DNA from: Cytauxzoon felis
Lineage: Eukaryota; Apicomplexa; Aconoidasida; Piroplasmida; Theileriidae
Assembly (NCBI GenBank): GCA_020283715.1
Contig: JAIQCW010000007.1
Coordinates: 1-64,000 of the forward strand
Length of the DNA stretch: 64,000 bases
Reading direction: 5' to 3'
The position numbers and the translations under genes were made by a program. The notes below the pieces were generated by a model. The model did not search any database. It was not told where the DNA came from and saw only the letters and a list, made by a program, of their open reading frames with translations. Below are positions 21,901 to 32,881 of the stretch, piece after piece. Positions within the stretch are counted from its first letter, which is position 1; the number at the start of each line of letters is the position of its first letter.

Positions 21901-24216
21901 TAATATTGACACAAAAATTACTAATGGTCTTCAAAACAAACAATACGTATATGTCTATTATGCAGACAGTGATGACAAGCTTCAAAAGCCATACTTGATA
22001 TGTTTATCTCCAAGTGGTACAACAGATCCTACCAATAAATGGTATAAACGTGAGAGGAAAAATAATGAATATATATGGAAAGATGTTTCTGCTGAAGATG
22101 GTTATGATAAAATAGATCCAGGTACAATTAATGATAAACTTAAAGAAAAACTCGGGACAATTAAAAGTAACCTTGGTACTGATAAAGGTTATACTCCATC
22201 AGCAGTAACTTCAAGTGATAAATCACAACCCAAAGGTCTATCACTTTTATTCGGTGTTAGTGATGATGGCCAAAAGTATCACATAATACACTGGTCCCCA
22301 ATATTTCTGGTAGCCCTATCATTAGGTACTGTCTATTTCTTCTATCCTGCTATATCACCCTATCAATTAGTTGATGATCCTTTTGATGGTAAAAAGATTG
22401 AATTATGGATCCAGGCTATTTCTGCTACACCCCATATCGCATTTGCTATAACTCAAATTTTTAAAAAAGGCCCAGGGAGACTTTGGACGAGTTATTATCA
22501 TGAAAATGGTAAAGGAGATTTGTATGCAATTTATCACGCTACATGGTTATTTTTTATCCCATATATAATATGTATATATATTTTCTTTTCTATGATGCAT
22601 TTCCCCAATGGTCGAATCGGTAAATACTTCAGGGCAAGTGTATTTAGAACTGGGGTTCTATGTGTATTCTTTGCCTGGGTACAGGAATTTATGGAAGCTG
22701 TAGGATTTGGTGGAGGTATGGGTGCACAAGTGAGTGGTAGATGTGGAGATACTTATAATGATGATGCTGGAACGATATTTGGATTTATGTTTCTTGTATT
22801 TATGACATTTTTCATGTTTACCGAAGATTTTGCATAAATTGTTGTTACTTTTAAATTATCCTACCACATATCACTTGATAAATACCTCACATTTAATTTA
22901 TAGGTACTCGTTTGGATTTATCTGTATCGCAGGATATGGCATATAAAACAACAGATTTTATAAAGGAGCAGGTAATTTGAATGTTATTTTCTGTGAATAT
23001 TTTATTTAGTGTTTAAAGTATAAATATTTGCAGCCTTTGGTGTTGTTAATAAAATTATTTCTTCAAACGAGAAACTTGGGAGATGTATATACGGGTGGAG
23101 TAGGATCGTATTTGTTGTATTGTATGGTGTTATCCTTTTTACAATTGCATGATAGTACATGTATAAAGGCTAGTGATAGTACTAATACATTGGCCACTTT
23201 GTATATCGATTTCTTTTATTATTGGGGTTTTATACGTGATTATGATCAATTCTCTACATGGTATTTAGATATCTTAGAGTAAAAAATATTTTTTACCTAT
23301 TAGTGTACGTGGATACGGTCATGTATTCCCGAGAAGATTGTGGAAGACCGACAATACCTCATTGTTATCATGTGAAAGTCCATTGGTATGATGAATTTTA
23401 TATAAATTTTATTCAATCAGGAACCAATGAATGATATCGGAAAAAATGCACATAACATGCACATCGTACGAGCCGTTTTCCAAAGAGCATTCATTGTACG
23501 TTTATATTCACCACAATTCATAATTCCATGACTTTCTTTATCCAACTGGGATTACCTCTACTACAACTTCCTTCCACTTACCGTTCCACCTGAGGTTGTC
23601 TTGCAGACAGCTCCTCTATTTATCTCCCCCTCCGCTTCCCTGAGATCAGCTGCGGGTTCCACTTGAGGTCCAATCCTCTACACCTCTGCCACGATCTCTG
23701 GGAGTGGCTCTACTCTTTAGAGATATGTAATTAAAAGAGCTGTCTGCAAGACAACCGCAGGTGGAACGGTGAGTGGAAAAGAGGTTGTAACCTCAAGTGG
23801 AATAATTATTTTGTTATTCATATTAAATGAATGTATAGATATTAAAGAGGGGTGAGGCGGATTTTAATAAATCTGTGATGCAGAATACATTTGCTTATAA
23901 GAAGAATAGGACATTATTGGAACTTCTGTATGACTGTGTGCATCCGATATTTCAGAATCGTAACAAAGGTGACAAGTGTAGCAATTTACGTAATACGTAT
24001 TTGTATGAATCACATAAGACTGACCGTAAAGTATTGAATAATGTTTGTGAAGAACTGAGAAGGGTTCTTGATAGTACAGCAAAGTATAAATTTAATGCTC
24101 AAAGACAGCTAATTGATTCACTTACGAGCAAGTTAAATAAATCGCAAGATGGTGATTTACCATTTTATATAATCGCTGAGAGTGTAGCAAATGATGAGAA
24201 TAATGACTCGAAATGA
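18978..24216 (+). CDS. non-canonical poly(A) polymerase, Trf4/Trf5 (PAPD5) type; hosts a nested gene
   Basis: Nuclear nucleotidyltransferase that adds short A tails to RNAs for surveillance (TRAMP-like). Exons: 18978-19148, 19194-19305, 19350-19507, 19553-19622, 19664-19843, 22904-22971, 23034-23278, 23304-23385, 23421-23495 and 23848-24216; phases agree, about 509 residues. The catalytic core reads [20 protein letters not shown], with the first two carboxylates in DID; the third is expected in TRLDLSV at the start of exon 6. The central domain is seen in [22 protein letters not shown] and in the [10 protein letters not shown] segment. Intron 5 (19844-22903, about 3.06 kb) separates the catalytic carboxylates and contains a complete same-strand membrane-protein gene. 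Intron 9 carries a modular repeat. Accurate removal of intron 5 is therefore essential for activity. Confidence 0.9.
19921..19955 (+). promoter_or_regulatory. shared upstream element of nested copy 2
   Basis: TTAAATAACGGGAGGG followed by ATATAATTTGGAGTAGAGA, 25 bp before the ATG at 19980. It matches the elements before the copies at 8069 and 59250, and lies in the host intron 78 bp after the donor site. Confidence 0.6.
19980..22837 (+). CDS. intron-nested membrane protein with three beta modules, copy 2 (intact)
   Basis: Two exons, 19980-20120 and 20147-22837, are separated by a 26-nt GT-AG intron and give 943 residues. Without splicing the frame starts at 20117 and loses the acidic N-terminus. 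Six membrane segments follow ([17 protein letters not shown] to about residue 245). Then a soluble region of about 500 residues holds three beta modules, each with the signature VYVYY...PxLICx...YKR...W. Then come five more segments ([42 protein letters not shown]). The last part of the module region is almost identical to DNA in GlnRS intron 4. The modules resemble T. equi hypothetical proteins and possibly FAINT-type domains, from memory only. Entirely inside intron 5 of the poly(A) polymerase, same strand. Confidence 0.87.
23568..23805. repeat. modular repeat array in poly(A) polymerase intron 9
   Basis: B-like, A, F, C, A, D, E, F' and A' boxes between the donor at 23496 and the acceptor at 23847. 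Sequence between boxes is short and variable. Confidence 0.87.
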
Positions 24217-24321
24217 TTTTATTTTGGAATCTTGCAGCTATTGTTTTTATTTTTGAAAATCCTATACACGAGGGTTGACGTAAAATTTAATAATTTGTTG
24301 AATAAAAATGTATAGTATTCA

Positions 24322-24825
24322 TTAAATTAAATGTTTTTTTGCGATATTGTGTATTTTAAGTTTGAAATTTGTTGAATTTAATGGTTGATTTGGCATGTAT
24401 AATGGATTCATTAGTTGTTTGCAATAAATCTCATGAACCTCTTTGAAAAATGATCGTATAGCTTCAGAAGATGGTGGTAAAGGTGATAATTGAGAATTAC
24501 TACGTCCATAGACATTAAATTCTGTATTGTTTGTATTATTAGCTCTTGTTATTAGTAGAAAATTGACATGGCCACATGTAACATATGCTGAAACAGCTAA
24601 AAAATCGAAGATATCAACCTGTTTCAGGTATAAATTTGGATTTGTTAATATTAGATCATCTATAACATCTAATGATTGATGTGCAACGAATGAAGCTAAA
24701 TGTGAAGGATCTGGTCTAAAGCCTGGTGTAGACAAGTCTTCTATCAACAACGGTTTATCATCCTTTCCAACAATAACAAATACTAAAATTTTCGACTGCT
24801 CACATGTACCATCTACATCAGACAT
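24322..24825 (-). CDS. TRAPPC2: TRAPP complex subunit 2 (sedlin)
   Basis: Longin-like core subunit of the TRAPP tethering complex acting in ER-Golgi traffic. Single exon, 167 residues, ATG at 24825. Family features are seen in order: FVIVGKDDKPLL, the HLASFVAHQSLDVIDDLIL helix, YLKQVDIFDFLAVSAYVTCGHVNFLL, then FFKEVHEIYCKQLMNPLYMPNQPLN in separate blocks and the C-terminal IAKKHLI. A short Asn/Ser insertion (about residues 95-120) is lineage-specific. Another TRAPP subunit, TRAPPC6, is encoded 8 kb away. Confidence 0.93.
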   Translation of the reverse strand: MSDVDGTCEQSKILVFVIVGKDDKPLLIEDLSTPGFRPDPSHLASFVAHQSLDVIDDLILTNPNLYLKQVDIFDFLAVSAYVTCGHVNFLLITRANNTNNTEFNVYGRSNSQLSPLPPSSEAIRSFFKEVHEIYCKQLMNPLYMPNQPLNSTNFKLKIHNIAKKHLI

Positions 24826-24853
24826 TTTAAAATTTTAAATAAATTAATTTAAA

Positions 24854-27412
24854 TTATTTTTTAGGTGGTGGTGGTTTCTTTAATAATTTAGGTGCAATTA
24901 CAATCGGTACCAACGGCTTATCTTGTAGGGTATTTTTAGCTGGTGCTTCAGGTTTTGGTTCCTGTGGTACCTCCTTCTTTGGCACATTGACATCCGCCTT
25001 TGGTGTAACTTGAGGCATCTTGGTCTTGGGTTTCAAATCTTCACTCGGTGTCAATACAGGCACGACCGTTGGTAGTTTGGCCTTTGGAACAAGATTTATA
25101 GAAGGTGCTTTTGGCGGTGAAAGACTAGTAGCTGTAGATGCTGGAGTGGGTGTCACCGTATTTGGCTTTGGTGAGGTATCTTTGGGAACAACGGGAGGGG
25201 TCGTTGTAGTCTTGGGTGGGAGCGATGAATCCTTGGGAGTTGGAGAAGGGATCGATGGTTTCTTAGGCGAGAGTACTGACTCATTAGATGCTTCTTGTTT
25301 AGGTTCTGGATCGTCTTTAAATCTTTTTGACAATTTTCTAATAATGCGATCCTTAAAGCTCGGCTTTGTATTTAAATTTTCTTGTTCCTTCTCATCGATT
25401 TTATCCTTTTGATTAGGTGTTACAACGGTAGTATTCCCACTGGGAGTTTCTACTTCCTTCCCAGTCGCCGTTCCACCTGAGGTTACAGTCTTGTCTTTCC
25501 ACTCGTCTCCACTTGTGGTCTTTCCACTCGCCGTGGAGGCTTCTCTATTTAGTTGTCCCTCCGCTTCCCTGAAATCAACTGTGGGCATTTCAGTAGAGCT
25601 CTTATTATTAGTTTCCTCGGTTTTAACGTCAGCTTCATTATTTACTTCCTCTTTCAGTTCGCACGGTTCTCCTGCGGGTAATGTAATTGAGGTCTTATCC
25701 GCTTCCTTATCATCTTCAGTTGTGGTATTTTCAGTTGAAGGTAGAACTTTTGGTTCCACTGCCGTGGTGTCTCCTTTATTTAGTTCTCCCTCCGCTTCCC
25801 TGAGATCAGCTACGGGTAGTCCACCCGAGGTTACATCCAACACATCCTTAGCACCACCTTCAACCTCGCCACGATCTCTGGGAGTGGCTCTACTCTTTAG
25901 AGATAGATAATTGGGAGAGGCCTCCACGGCGAGTGGAACAGTGGTCGTAACTTCAGGTGGAGTACTCTCTGCAAGAGGAACAGCAGGTGTAGCCTCAGGA
26001 GTAGAACTACTTCCATTATCACCCCCTTTCTTCATAAACCTTTCGGCCAACTTTGTAACACTACCTCTGGAAGGTTCAACTTTAGGTTCGACTGGTTTCT
26101 TTGTAACTACAGAAGCTGGTGGTGGTCCAGACGGTACAGCCTTGTTGAATAACAACGGTCTCCTGAAATTCGTCTTTTTAGGCTCAAATGGACCAGACTT
26201 ATTGGGCGATGTAGTTGTGGGTGCAGCGGTATCCTTTGCTGGAGTTGTAGACCTTCCTGAAGATTTCGACTCATCAACTTTTAATTCCTCAACTTTCGGT
26301 TCAAGTACATCCTTTGGAGGAGATACAACATCATTCTTCACCTTGACGACTTCTTCTTTAAAATTGGTGGCTGGCAACCTAGCCCCGGTGGGTGTAGGCA
26401 AAACAGTGATGATAGCATCTCCACAATGAAAACCATTTGAATCAACGATAGTCCATGGTTCTATAGGCCTTAAGGTTTTATGACTGATGATGCTAGATTC
26501 AGCAGTACCAATATAAAAATCATTGGCGTATACATCAATCAAAAGCTTCGGTATAATATTTGGCACCTTTGGTGGTAATACATCAACTCCAATTACTAAA
26601 TCGAACTCTATAACTTTAGCTGCATTATCTAAAGGCTTTACATTGGCCTTTACAGTGTAACAATCCTTCACAGTGTCCATTTCCTGATGATCATACCTGA
26701 ATTTACATACATAAAATGTAGGCTCTGGTGATGGTAAATCACATTTTAATAACAAACGATGTACCCTTATATTAAAACCTGTCAATGGTACAACCTTATC
26801 CTCATTATATACCATTTGTGGCTTCATAACTTCGTTAAATGTAGACTCAATACCACCATATTGTACAAGTACAGAATATAAAGCTGTATATAAACTATTC
26901 AATCTTACATCTAATTCTCTACATGGATATAAATATTCCAAACATAATTTTATAAATGCGATACGACTATAACCCTGAATTACTGCACAACTACCTATAC
27001 CAACAAATGCTTGTATCAATGTATCCATCTGTGTATATAATAAATCAATCTTATCTATAGTATCCTTCAATTTTAGTGGCTGTTCAACCATCGATTTAAT
27101 CTTATTCTCCAAACAATTTAATTTATCAGCATACGATTCCAATCTATGTTGATAATTTACGATCTCCTTCTCCAATCTATAACAATTCTCATCAGCTTTT
27201 TGCCTCAAATCACGCTCTCTATTATACAATACAAAATAATTACGCATCTTATTCTCTAAATCATCCAACATATGCTCGACAATCTCCGGCTCCGGCCTTT
27301 TAGTACCATATACAGTATTCTTAGTCAATACAGTTCTTTCAGGTACCCTCATCTTATCCGACTTGGCATATAATTGATGCCACGAATTTTCCGTACCTGA
27401 ATCCAGTGTCAT
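24854..27412 (-). CDS. coiled-coil / C2-like protein with a Pro-Thr-rich tail containing repeat-derived peptides
   Basis: Not assigned to a named family. One exon of 852 codons from the ATG at 27412. Residues 45-125 look like a coiled coil (RDLRQKADENCYRLEKEI...). Residues about 210-350 form a beta-rich, C2-like region (FNIRVHRLLLKC, LPKLLIDVYANDFYIGTAES, IEPWTIV). The rest is a disordered tail rich in Pro, Thr, Ser and Lys, ending KKPPPPKK. Inside the tail, about residues 480-660 come from modular repeats in frame: [21 protein letters not shown] and FREAEGQLNREA. The N-terminal half is conserved-looking and intron-free, so I judge the gene real. No signal peptide or membrane segment is seen. 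Confidence 0.75.
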   Translation of the reverse strand: MTLDSGTENSWHQLYAKSDKMRVPERTVLTKNTVYGTKRPEPEIVEHMLDDLENKMRNYFVLYNRERDLRQKADENCYRLEKEIVNYQHRLESYADKLNCLENKIKSMVEQPLKLKDTIDKIDLLYTQMDTLIQAFVGIGSCAVIQGYSRIAFIKLCLEYLYPCRELDVRLNSLYTALYSVLVQYGGIESTFNEVMKPQMVYNEDKVVPLTGFNIRVHRLLLKCDLPSPEPTFYVCKFRYDHQEMDTVKDCYTVKANVKPLDNAAKVIEFDLVIGVDVLPPKVPNIIPKLLIDVYANDFYIGTAESSIISHKTLRPIEPWTIVDSNGFHCGDAIITVLPTPTGARLPATNFKEEVVKVKNDVVSPPKDVLEPKVEELKVDESKSSGRSTTPAKDTAAPTTTSPNKSGPFEPKKTNFRRPLLFNKAVPSGPPPASVVTKKPVEPKVEPSRGSVTKLAERFMKKGGDNGSSSTPEATPAVPLAESTPPEVTTTVPLAVEASPNYLSLKSRATPRDRGEVEGGAKDVLDVTSGGLPVADLREAEGELNKGDTTAVEPKVLPSTENTTTEDDKEADKTSITLPAGEPCELKEEVNNEADVKTEETNNKSSTEMPTVDFREAEGQLNREASTASGKTTSGDEWKDKTVTSGGTATGKEVETPSGNTTVVTPNQKDKIDEKEQENLNTKPSFKDRIIRKLSKRFKDDPEPKQEASNESVLSPKKPSIPSPTPKDSSLPPKTTTTPPVVPKDTSPKPNTVTPTPASTATSLSPPKAPSINLVPKAKLPTVVPVLTPSEDLKPKTKMPQVTPKADVNVPKKEVPQEPKPEAPAKNTLQDKPLVPIVIAPKLLKKPPPPKK
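25440..25975 (-). repeat. in-frame modular repeat tract inside a coding exon
   Basis: At least two box sets (25440-25620 and 25740-25975) read in the sense frame and separated by unrelated Thr/Glu-rich codons. Both yield the LREAEG/FREAEG peptide in the same frame as the other coding copies. Confidence 0.85.
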
Positions 27413-27459
27413 TTTTAAAATTATACCATTATATTAAAAAATTAAATATTCAAGTTACT

Positions 27460-28706
27460 TTAATGTAATAAACAAATGTCATTTAAATACGATCCTAGTG
27501 ATTCTAATAAAAGCACCTCCGAGCACCCTTCCGAGTAGGCAATAATAGCGTCGAAAGAATATTGTACTAATCTAGAAGAATCAACGACCAATAGAATGAT
27601 GAAAACAATTATAAAATGTATATAGACATATGAAATAAACCTGCGATATGTAGATGAACACATTACACACACACATGCGGAAATTGTCATCCAAAATAGA
27701 AGACAACATCAAAACAGCCTTCACTTCGATAGAATTATCAACACTAGTGTAAAAATCCATACCAATTTAATATAATTAATAACCTTTTTATTATAAGGCT
27801 GAAGCCATAGTCGAAGGTTGAGACCTCTACCATTCTTATTATGCTTGCGATTAGTCAATTGTTCATAAATCTTATCTTTAATCTTCTGACTCGTCTCAAT
27901 AAATGTCAAATAATCTGACTTCCTACAACCTCTAACATCCAAATACTCGCAGTGTCGATTTTCTGTATAGGTCTTATGCCAATTAACTCTTATGATAAAA
28001 CCTAATAATAATCTACATGTGTATCTATCAATAAGACCCTCAAGGATACTGACACAAACATCTAATAAATGTCCATTATTCTCATTAAATATTGCTGCCT
28101 TCTCCTTGATTACGGATACATTACCTGGTAGAACAATAATGAATAATTATTAAAGATTGTTAACACCTACGGTGATATTCCAGTATAAATCCGGAATATA
28201 ACTCACCTTGAGGGTTTTTTGCTAATGAATATGTGCTTGTATCATATATACCAGGGTCCATATTTGAATTATCATCAGATGATTGCGATATAAATTTTGG
28301 GCATTTAAATGATCCAATATGAAAGTTTGGATTCTCTTCATAGTATGATAATTGAGAAGCTGTTCTCATCCGTTTAATTAGATTTACTGGCGAATAACCA
28401 CCCTCTTTTACAATTGGCGCATGGTCTGAAAATAACATAATGAGGATAGTTAAACATATAAATTTTACCCATCAATAATCTGATTGACCGAATATGATCA
28501 CAGTTATGTCTTGGGTCTAATTCCTTTAGATGAATCGTATCGAATCGTACCAATGCCCCCTCGAAACCACGTCTTATTCCAGTGCCATTAATAGACACAT
28601 TTTTACCTATAAAATTAGTTAATATTCTAATATTAAATAAAATCTTACTGTTTGATGAGGAGTGTTTCATTATTGAGATTAAATTTAAATGTGACCATTT
28701 ACACAT
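27460..28706 (-). CDS. conserved-looking multi-exon protein, family not recognised
   Basis: Exons 28706-28649, 28606-28469, 28425-28207 and 28124-27784 join in phase. One or two further exons probably end at the stop at 27460, but their borders are uncertain. Visible segments include NGTGIRRGFEGALVRFDTIH, GYSPVNLIKRMRTASQLSY, LLLGFIIRVNWHKTY and a C-terminal YSEGCSEVLLLESLGSYLN. It looks mostly helical with no signal peptide or clear membrane helix. I cannot name a function. Divergently oriented to the RAP-domain gene with about 118 bp between starts, so they may share a promoter region. Confidence 0.55.
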
Positions 28707-28823
28707 TTATGAGTCCATGGGGATTCTATTCTAGTCAATTTTGATATGAAACGATACCCCGCTTCTTTCCATATTCAACCTCATACTCTGTGTATGGTTT
28801 AAATGCAGTAAATAGTGGTTGTA

Positions 28824-31800
28824 ATGTTAAGACATGGTAGGAAATTGTTAACAAGACAGGTAACAGGTTCCATATATGACAAGGATGCTAAATTATCGGT
28901 GAAGGTTTATAATCTTCAAGAATATGCTAAATATAGACGTGATGTATTGGATATAAATTATAATAACATTAATGATTATAAATTGTTATTATCTGATGTT
29001 GATAAGAATATTAAAGATTCATCACCTGCGCAGTTATTGGCTACTGCGATAGCTTATAATCGTCTTGAGCATGTAGGAAAACATGAATGGAAGCGTTTAT
29101 GTACTGCGGCTTGCAGATTGGCGTATAAACCTCAATCGAATATTACTGGGATATCATCGAGTGAGGTATCGATGATATTATATAGTTATGCAAAGATGTT
29201 TACTACACAATTACCAGTGACTCAGAGGTTATTGAAATGGATAGTTCGTGATGTAGGAATCCTAAATGAGCGTGATGTATCTATGATTTTATATTACATG
29301 AGGCGTACAAATTGTATAGCGACGGATATTGATAATGAAGACCATTTACTACATGCTAAGATTTTACGATCGATTGTATTGGGATTATCTATACATGGAG
29401 GTAATAAATTGCATAAATATAGTCCAAGAAGTTTAGTGGCTGTAGTTTATAATATTGCTATCATGGGAATGATACCATGGTCACTTGTATATCATTCTTG
29501 TAATTTAATAAGGAAAAATATAAATGCATTGGATTTCAAGGCCATTGCTTTGCATACTAAATCTCTATCACTACTTAAACTTGATGATAGAAAGACTATT
29601 GAGGCTTTTACTACTATCCTCAATATGAAGTCTGAGGTACTTTTAACCCCTACAATCACATGTTTTTTATACTCGCTTGCTAAGCTCAAGTATAGACCCA
29701 AGAGTTGTTTATCGCAAATATTTCTACATATACAGAGGTTTATTTGGTAATTTCATTTTATATTATTGGCTATATAGGAAAATATTCTCATTTACCGACG
29801 GAGACGTTGCACAAATCGCCTATTCATTAGGCCAATTGGGATATAGAGATATCGAATTAGTCAAGAGCATTTCTAGTTTCATTGAGGTAATTTCATACCA
29901 TTACCCTCCATGAATTATCTGAAGAAGGATCTGAAGAACGTAGCGAGGAAGGAAGAATTTTCGACGAAGGAATTTTCTACAATGACGAATTTTCTTCCTT
30001 CTTCGGAGAAATTTCCTCCTTCCTCACTTCGTTCTTCATCTTCTTCATCCTCATACATCTTCTATAGTCTCGCATAGAGTATCAATCACCGCAGCATTTG
30101 GTGATGTTGATTCAATGTTATGCCCGTTTGGGTATAAATGATACGGTTGTAGATCTAATAGTCAATCAAAGTATAGAGTTGTTGGTAAGCGTAGAAAATT
30201 CTCATCATATATTCCCATATAGAATGGATTCACCTTTTCACAATTAATATCTTTAATGGATGGTTGTATAATTTTAAATTATTTTAAAAAAGATGTATTT
30301 AATATTTTATTAAATAAATATTTAACATTTACAATGGTATATTCCTATACATTTCTACATCATTAATAATTTAGGATGAGATACCAGAGTATATCATCAA
30401 TCAACTCAACCGTATAATGTATTCTTTAAGGCTTGAAGTTTGTTGAAGGTTAATCTTAAATTAATTATTAATAGAGACCTGATTTTGTAAATGAAAGTTG
30501 TTTCATTATAAAAAGCCTCATACATCAATTCCAAGGGTCATTTATATCAAAGGTCAGTTGAAGATGTTATTGGAATCACTTTTCTTCACCTATTGAGTAA
30601 TGTACATGAGAAGAAGATTGAAATGGTACAAGGAGATTAAAGTTTAATAGGGACTATAATACAGGTTGTATTAACATCTATAATTGCAGTTGCAACAGAA
30701 TTTTCCTATAAAAAGCCTGGTAGTAATGATGATAAAAATGGTAGTACTAATGGTACTGATCCAGTGTTATTTGGTAAAAGGGTCTATAGAGGACAAGATG
30801 CTGCAAAGAGTGATAATCATAAAAATGTATCATCTACTTGATAAAATTGACTAGTTCCCATAATATTGCCAGATTATAAATGAAATTATAGGATATACTG
30901 ACATTAATATACCAAATGATCAACCAACAAATGAAAATTATAATCTTGCACCAGCCATTATAACTGGTACCTATAATATCAATCAATAGATCCCGAAGTC
31001 CAATCCTACTTTTTACCACCTTATCTTCGTCTTGCAGACAGCACTCCACTCGAGGTCTTTCCACTCGCCGTTCCACCTGAGGTTACCATCCACTTTCCTT
31101 TGTCTTGCAGACAGCTCTTCTAATTACATCCCTCTAAAGAGTAAAGCCACTCCCGGAGATCGTGGTAGTGAGAAAGGTAGTACAGGACCTCAAGTGGACT
31201 ACCCGCAGCTGATCTCAGGGAAGCGGAGGGACAACTAAATAGAAGGCTCCACGCCTAGTGGGAAGACCTCAAGTGGAGAAGAGCTGTCTACAAGACCAAG
31301 ATAAGATGGAGAAGATAAGGTTGTAACCTCTTGTAGAAATTTATTTATGAGTTATTTTTATTCCATATTGAGCTATATAATCCTGGAAATTTTCTAGTGT
31401 TGATAACTTGTGTTAAATACCGACACTTGTAATAGGATTCTTAGATGAATTTAACCTAGGCCCTGGCGGTATTAGCTCTGGGATTTGGGGGAAGTTTGTG
31501 AATAAAGATGGAGTTGATGTGAAGGTGGCGGTTTGTAGAGAATTAGAGAAACTAAATCAACATATGAATGACAAAGTAAATTACAAAACTAAAACCAGTA
31601 GTGAATCTATTCCTTATGCTGGTAGTGCTTTCAAAACTAATGTTGACAACGCTAGAAATAAGGTTGATCCCAATGCACCAGCTCCTAATCTTGTACAAAA
31701 TGCTACTGATCTGAAAAATGCCCTAAAAGGTAGCGGTGAAATAAAATTGGTTGTTGATGACTGGAATGATACTATTCAAAATATTGGTACTCAATCTAAA

Positions 31801-32835
31801 GATCATGCTGATAATAAAAAAGCCAAGGATGCTATTGATGCGATAACAACATATACAAATAATACTCTACCAGCTCATACTAGTATAGGTAGTCATACAA
31901 CTCCTAATACAGCTATTAATGGTACCGCTGGTAATTGGAACATTGGTGGTAATGGTAGATGGCATTGGCATCCTATAAGTTGAGGAACTTTGTTATCGCC
32001 TCCACCTGAAGTCCAATCTAACTCTCCACTCGAGGCCCAATTATTACATTCTCTTCGTCTTGCAGACAGCTCTCCCAATTACCTATCTCTAAAGAGTAAA
32101 GCCACTCCCAGAGATCGTGGCGGAAGTGATGGTATTGATTGGACTTCATGTGGACTACCCGTAGCTGATCTATGGGAAGCGAAGGGGGAAGTAAATAGAG
32201 AAGCTGTCTGCAAGACGAAGAGATATGGATTGTAACCTCAGGTGGAAAGACTTCAGGTATAATGACGATTGGAATATATTGGATAATAATGTTTGATTGA
32301 GTAATGATTATTGATATTATATGATCAATAAATAATATTTTCGATAATAATATTATAGAAATCGTATTCATCACATTTATATGAGACTTTATATCAATTG
32401 AGATTGGATTTTTTGGAGAATTATAAGATTGGATTATATACTGTTGATATTTTATTACCAAAGTAAGTATATTATAATAAAATTATATTAATTATTTATA
32501 GTAATATAGCTATTGATTTAATATCACAAGGTTCTATATGTCCATTAACTGGTTCAATACTTGGATCATCTAAGCTACAATATAGGCATTTAACAATCTT
32601 AGGCTTTAAATATATACAATTGAATAGACATAAATGGTATTTATATAAGGAATTTTTTAAATAATCAATTGAAATCTATAGGATAAAAATGAATAATTTA
32701 GAAAAGAGAGATTTAATCTTGAAATTTCAAAAGGAATTTACTTCAAATAATATTCATTCATCTTCATCTTCAAATCATCTTCTCCATTCAACATCAATTC
32801 AATCTATTCATCCATTATCATTATCAAATATGTAA
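28824..32835 (+). CDS. RAP-domain protein (octo/heptatricopeptide-like), probably mitochondrial
   Basis: Eight exons: 28824-29737, 29778-29886, 30080-30184, 30223-30336, 30375-30437, 32359-32462, 32502-32636 and 32682-32835; 565 residues, phases agree. The body is a run of helical repeats (SPAQLLATAIAYNRLEHV, SSSEVSMILYSYAKMF, DGDVAQIAYSLGQLGY). The C-terminus is a RAP domain: YKIGLYTVDILL, then GSILGSSKLQYRHLTILGFK, then HKW and an EKRDLILKF-type ending that needs the last 45-nt intron. RAP proteins bind RNA in mitochondria or plastids, often assisting fragmented rRNA. Intron 5 (30438-32358) separates the helical repeats from the RAP domain and contains a decayed membrane-protein gene plus two repeat arrays. 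Intron 2 contains a long inverted repeat. Confidence 0.85.
29935..30056. repeat. imperfect long inverted repeat in RAP-gene intron 2
   Basis: GAAGAAGGATCTGAAGAACG at the left is mirrored by CGTTCTTCATCTTCTTC at the right, with further pairing of GAGGAAGGAAGAATTTTC with GAAATTTCCTCCTTCCTC. The arms are about 40 bp, so transcripts could form a strong hairpin. Not related to the modular boxes. Confidence 0.7.
30650..31983 (+). pseudogene. decayed intron-nested membrane-protein gene in RAP-gene intron 5
   Basis: Fragment 1 (30660-30838) encodes GTIIQVVLTSIIAV followed by a hydrophilic stretch and a stop; it parallels the TM2 end of copy 1 (GTVIQVLLSTLF). Fragment 2 begins near 31430 with IGFLDEFNLGPGG, paralleling the TM8 end of copy 1 (IGVLDEAGSGPG). 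It continues into an open frame (to 31983) encoding a Lys/Asn/Asp-rich, probably helical region of about 150 residues not seen in the other copies. Same strand as the host. Most membrane segments are lost. Confidence 0.6.
30990..31330. repeat. modular repeat array inside RAP-gene intron 5
   Basis: A, F, B, A, F, E', D', A', C', B' and F' boxes between the two fragments of the decayed nested gene; the array seems to occupy a deletion point. Confidence 0.85.
31995..32260. repeat. modular repeat array at the 3' end of RAP-gene intron 5
   Basis: A, F, E', D', A', C' and F' boxes just after the stop of the helical open frame. The stretch still encodes an open [20 protein letters not shown] although it is intronic. 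Confidence 0.87.
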
Positions 32836-32881
32836 TTGTACTGTAAATTTATCTAATATAATTTAATAATATTATTATATA

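Noticed and set aside
24854..26429. Plus-strand frames opposite the Pro/Thr-rich tail (25020-25412, 25491-25910, 25911-26429)
   Set aside because: Antisense of a low-complexity coding tail; composition (Gly/Val/Leu/Ser) mirrors the sense codons.
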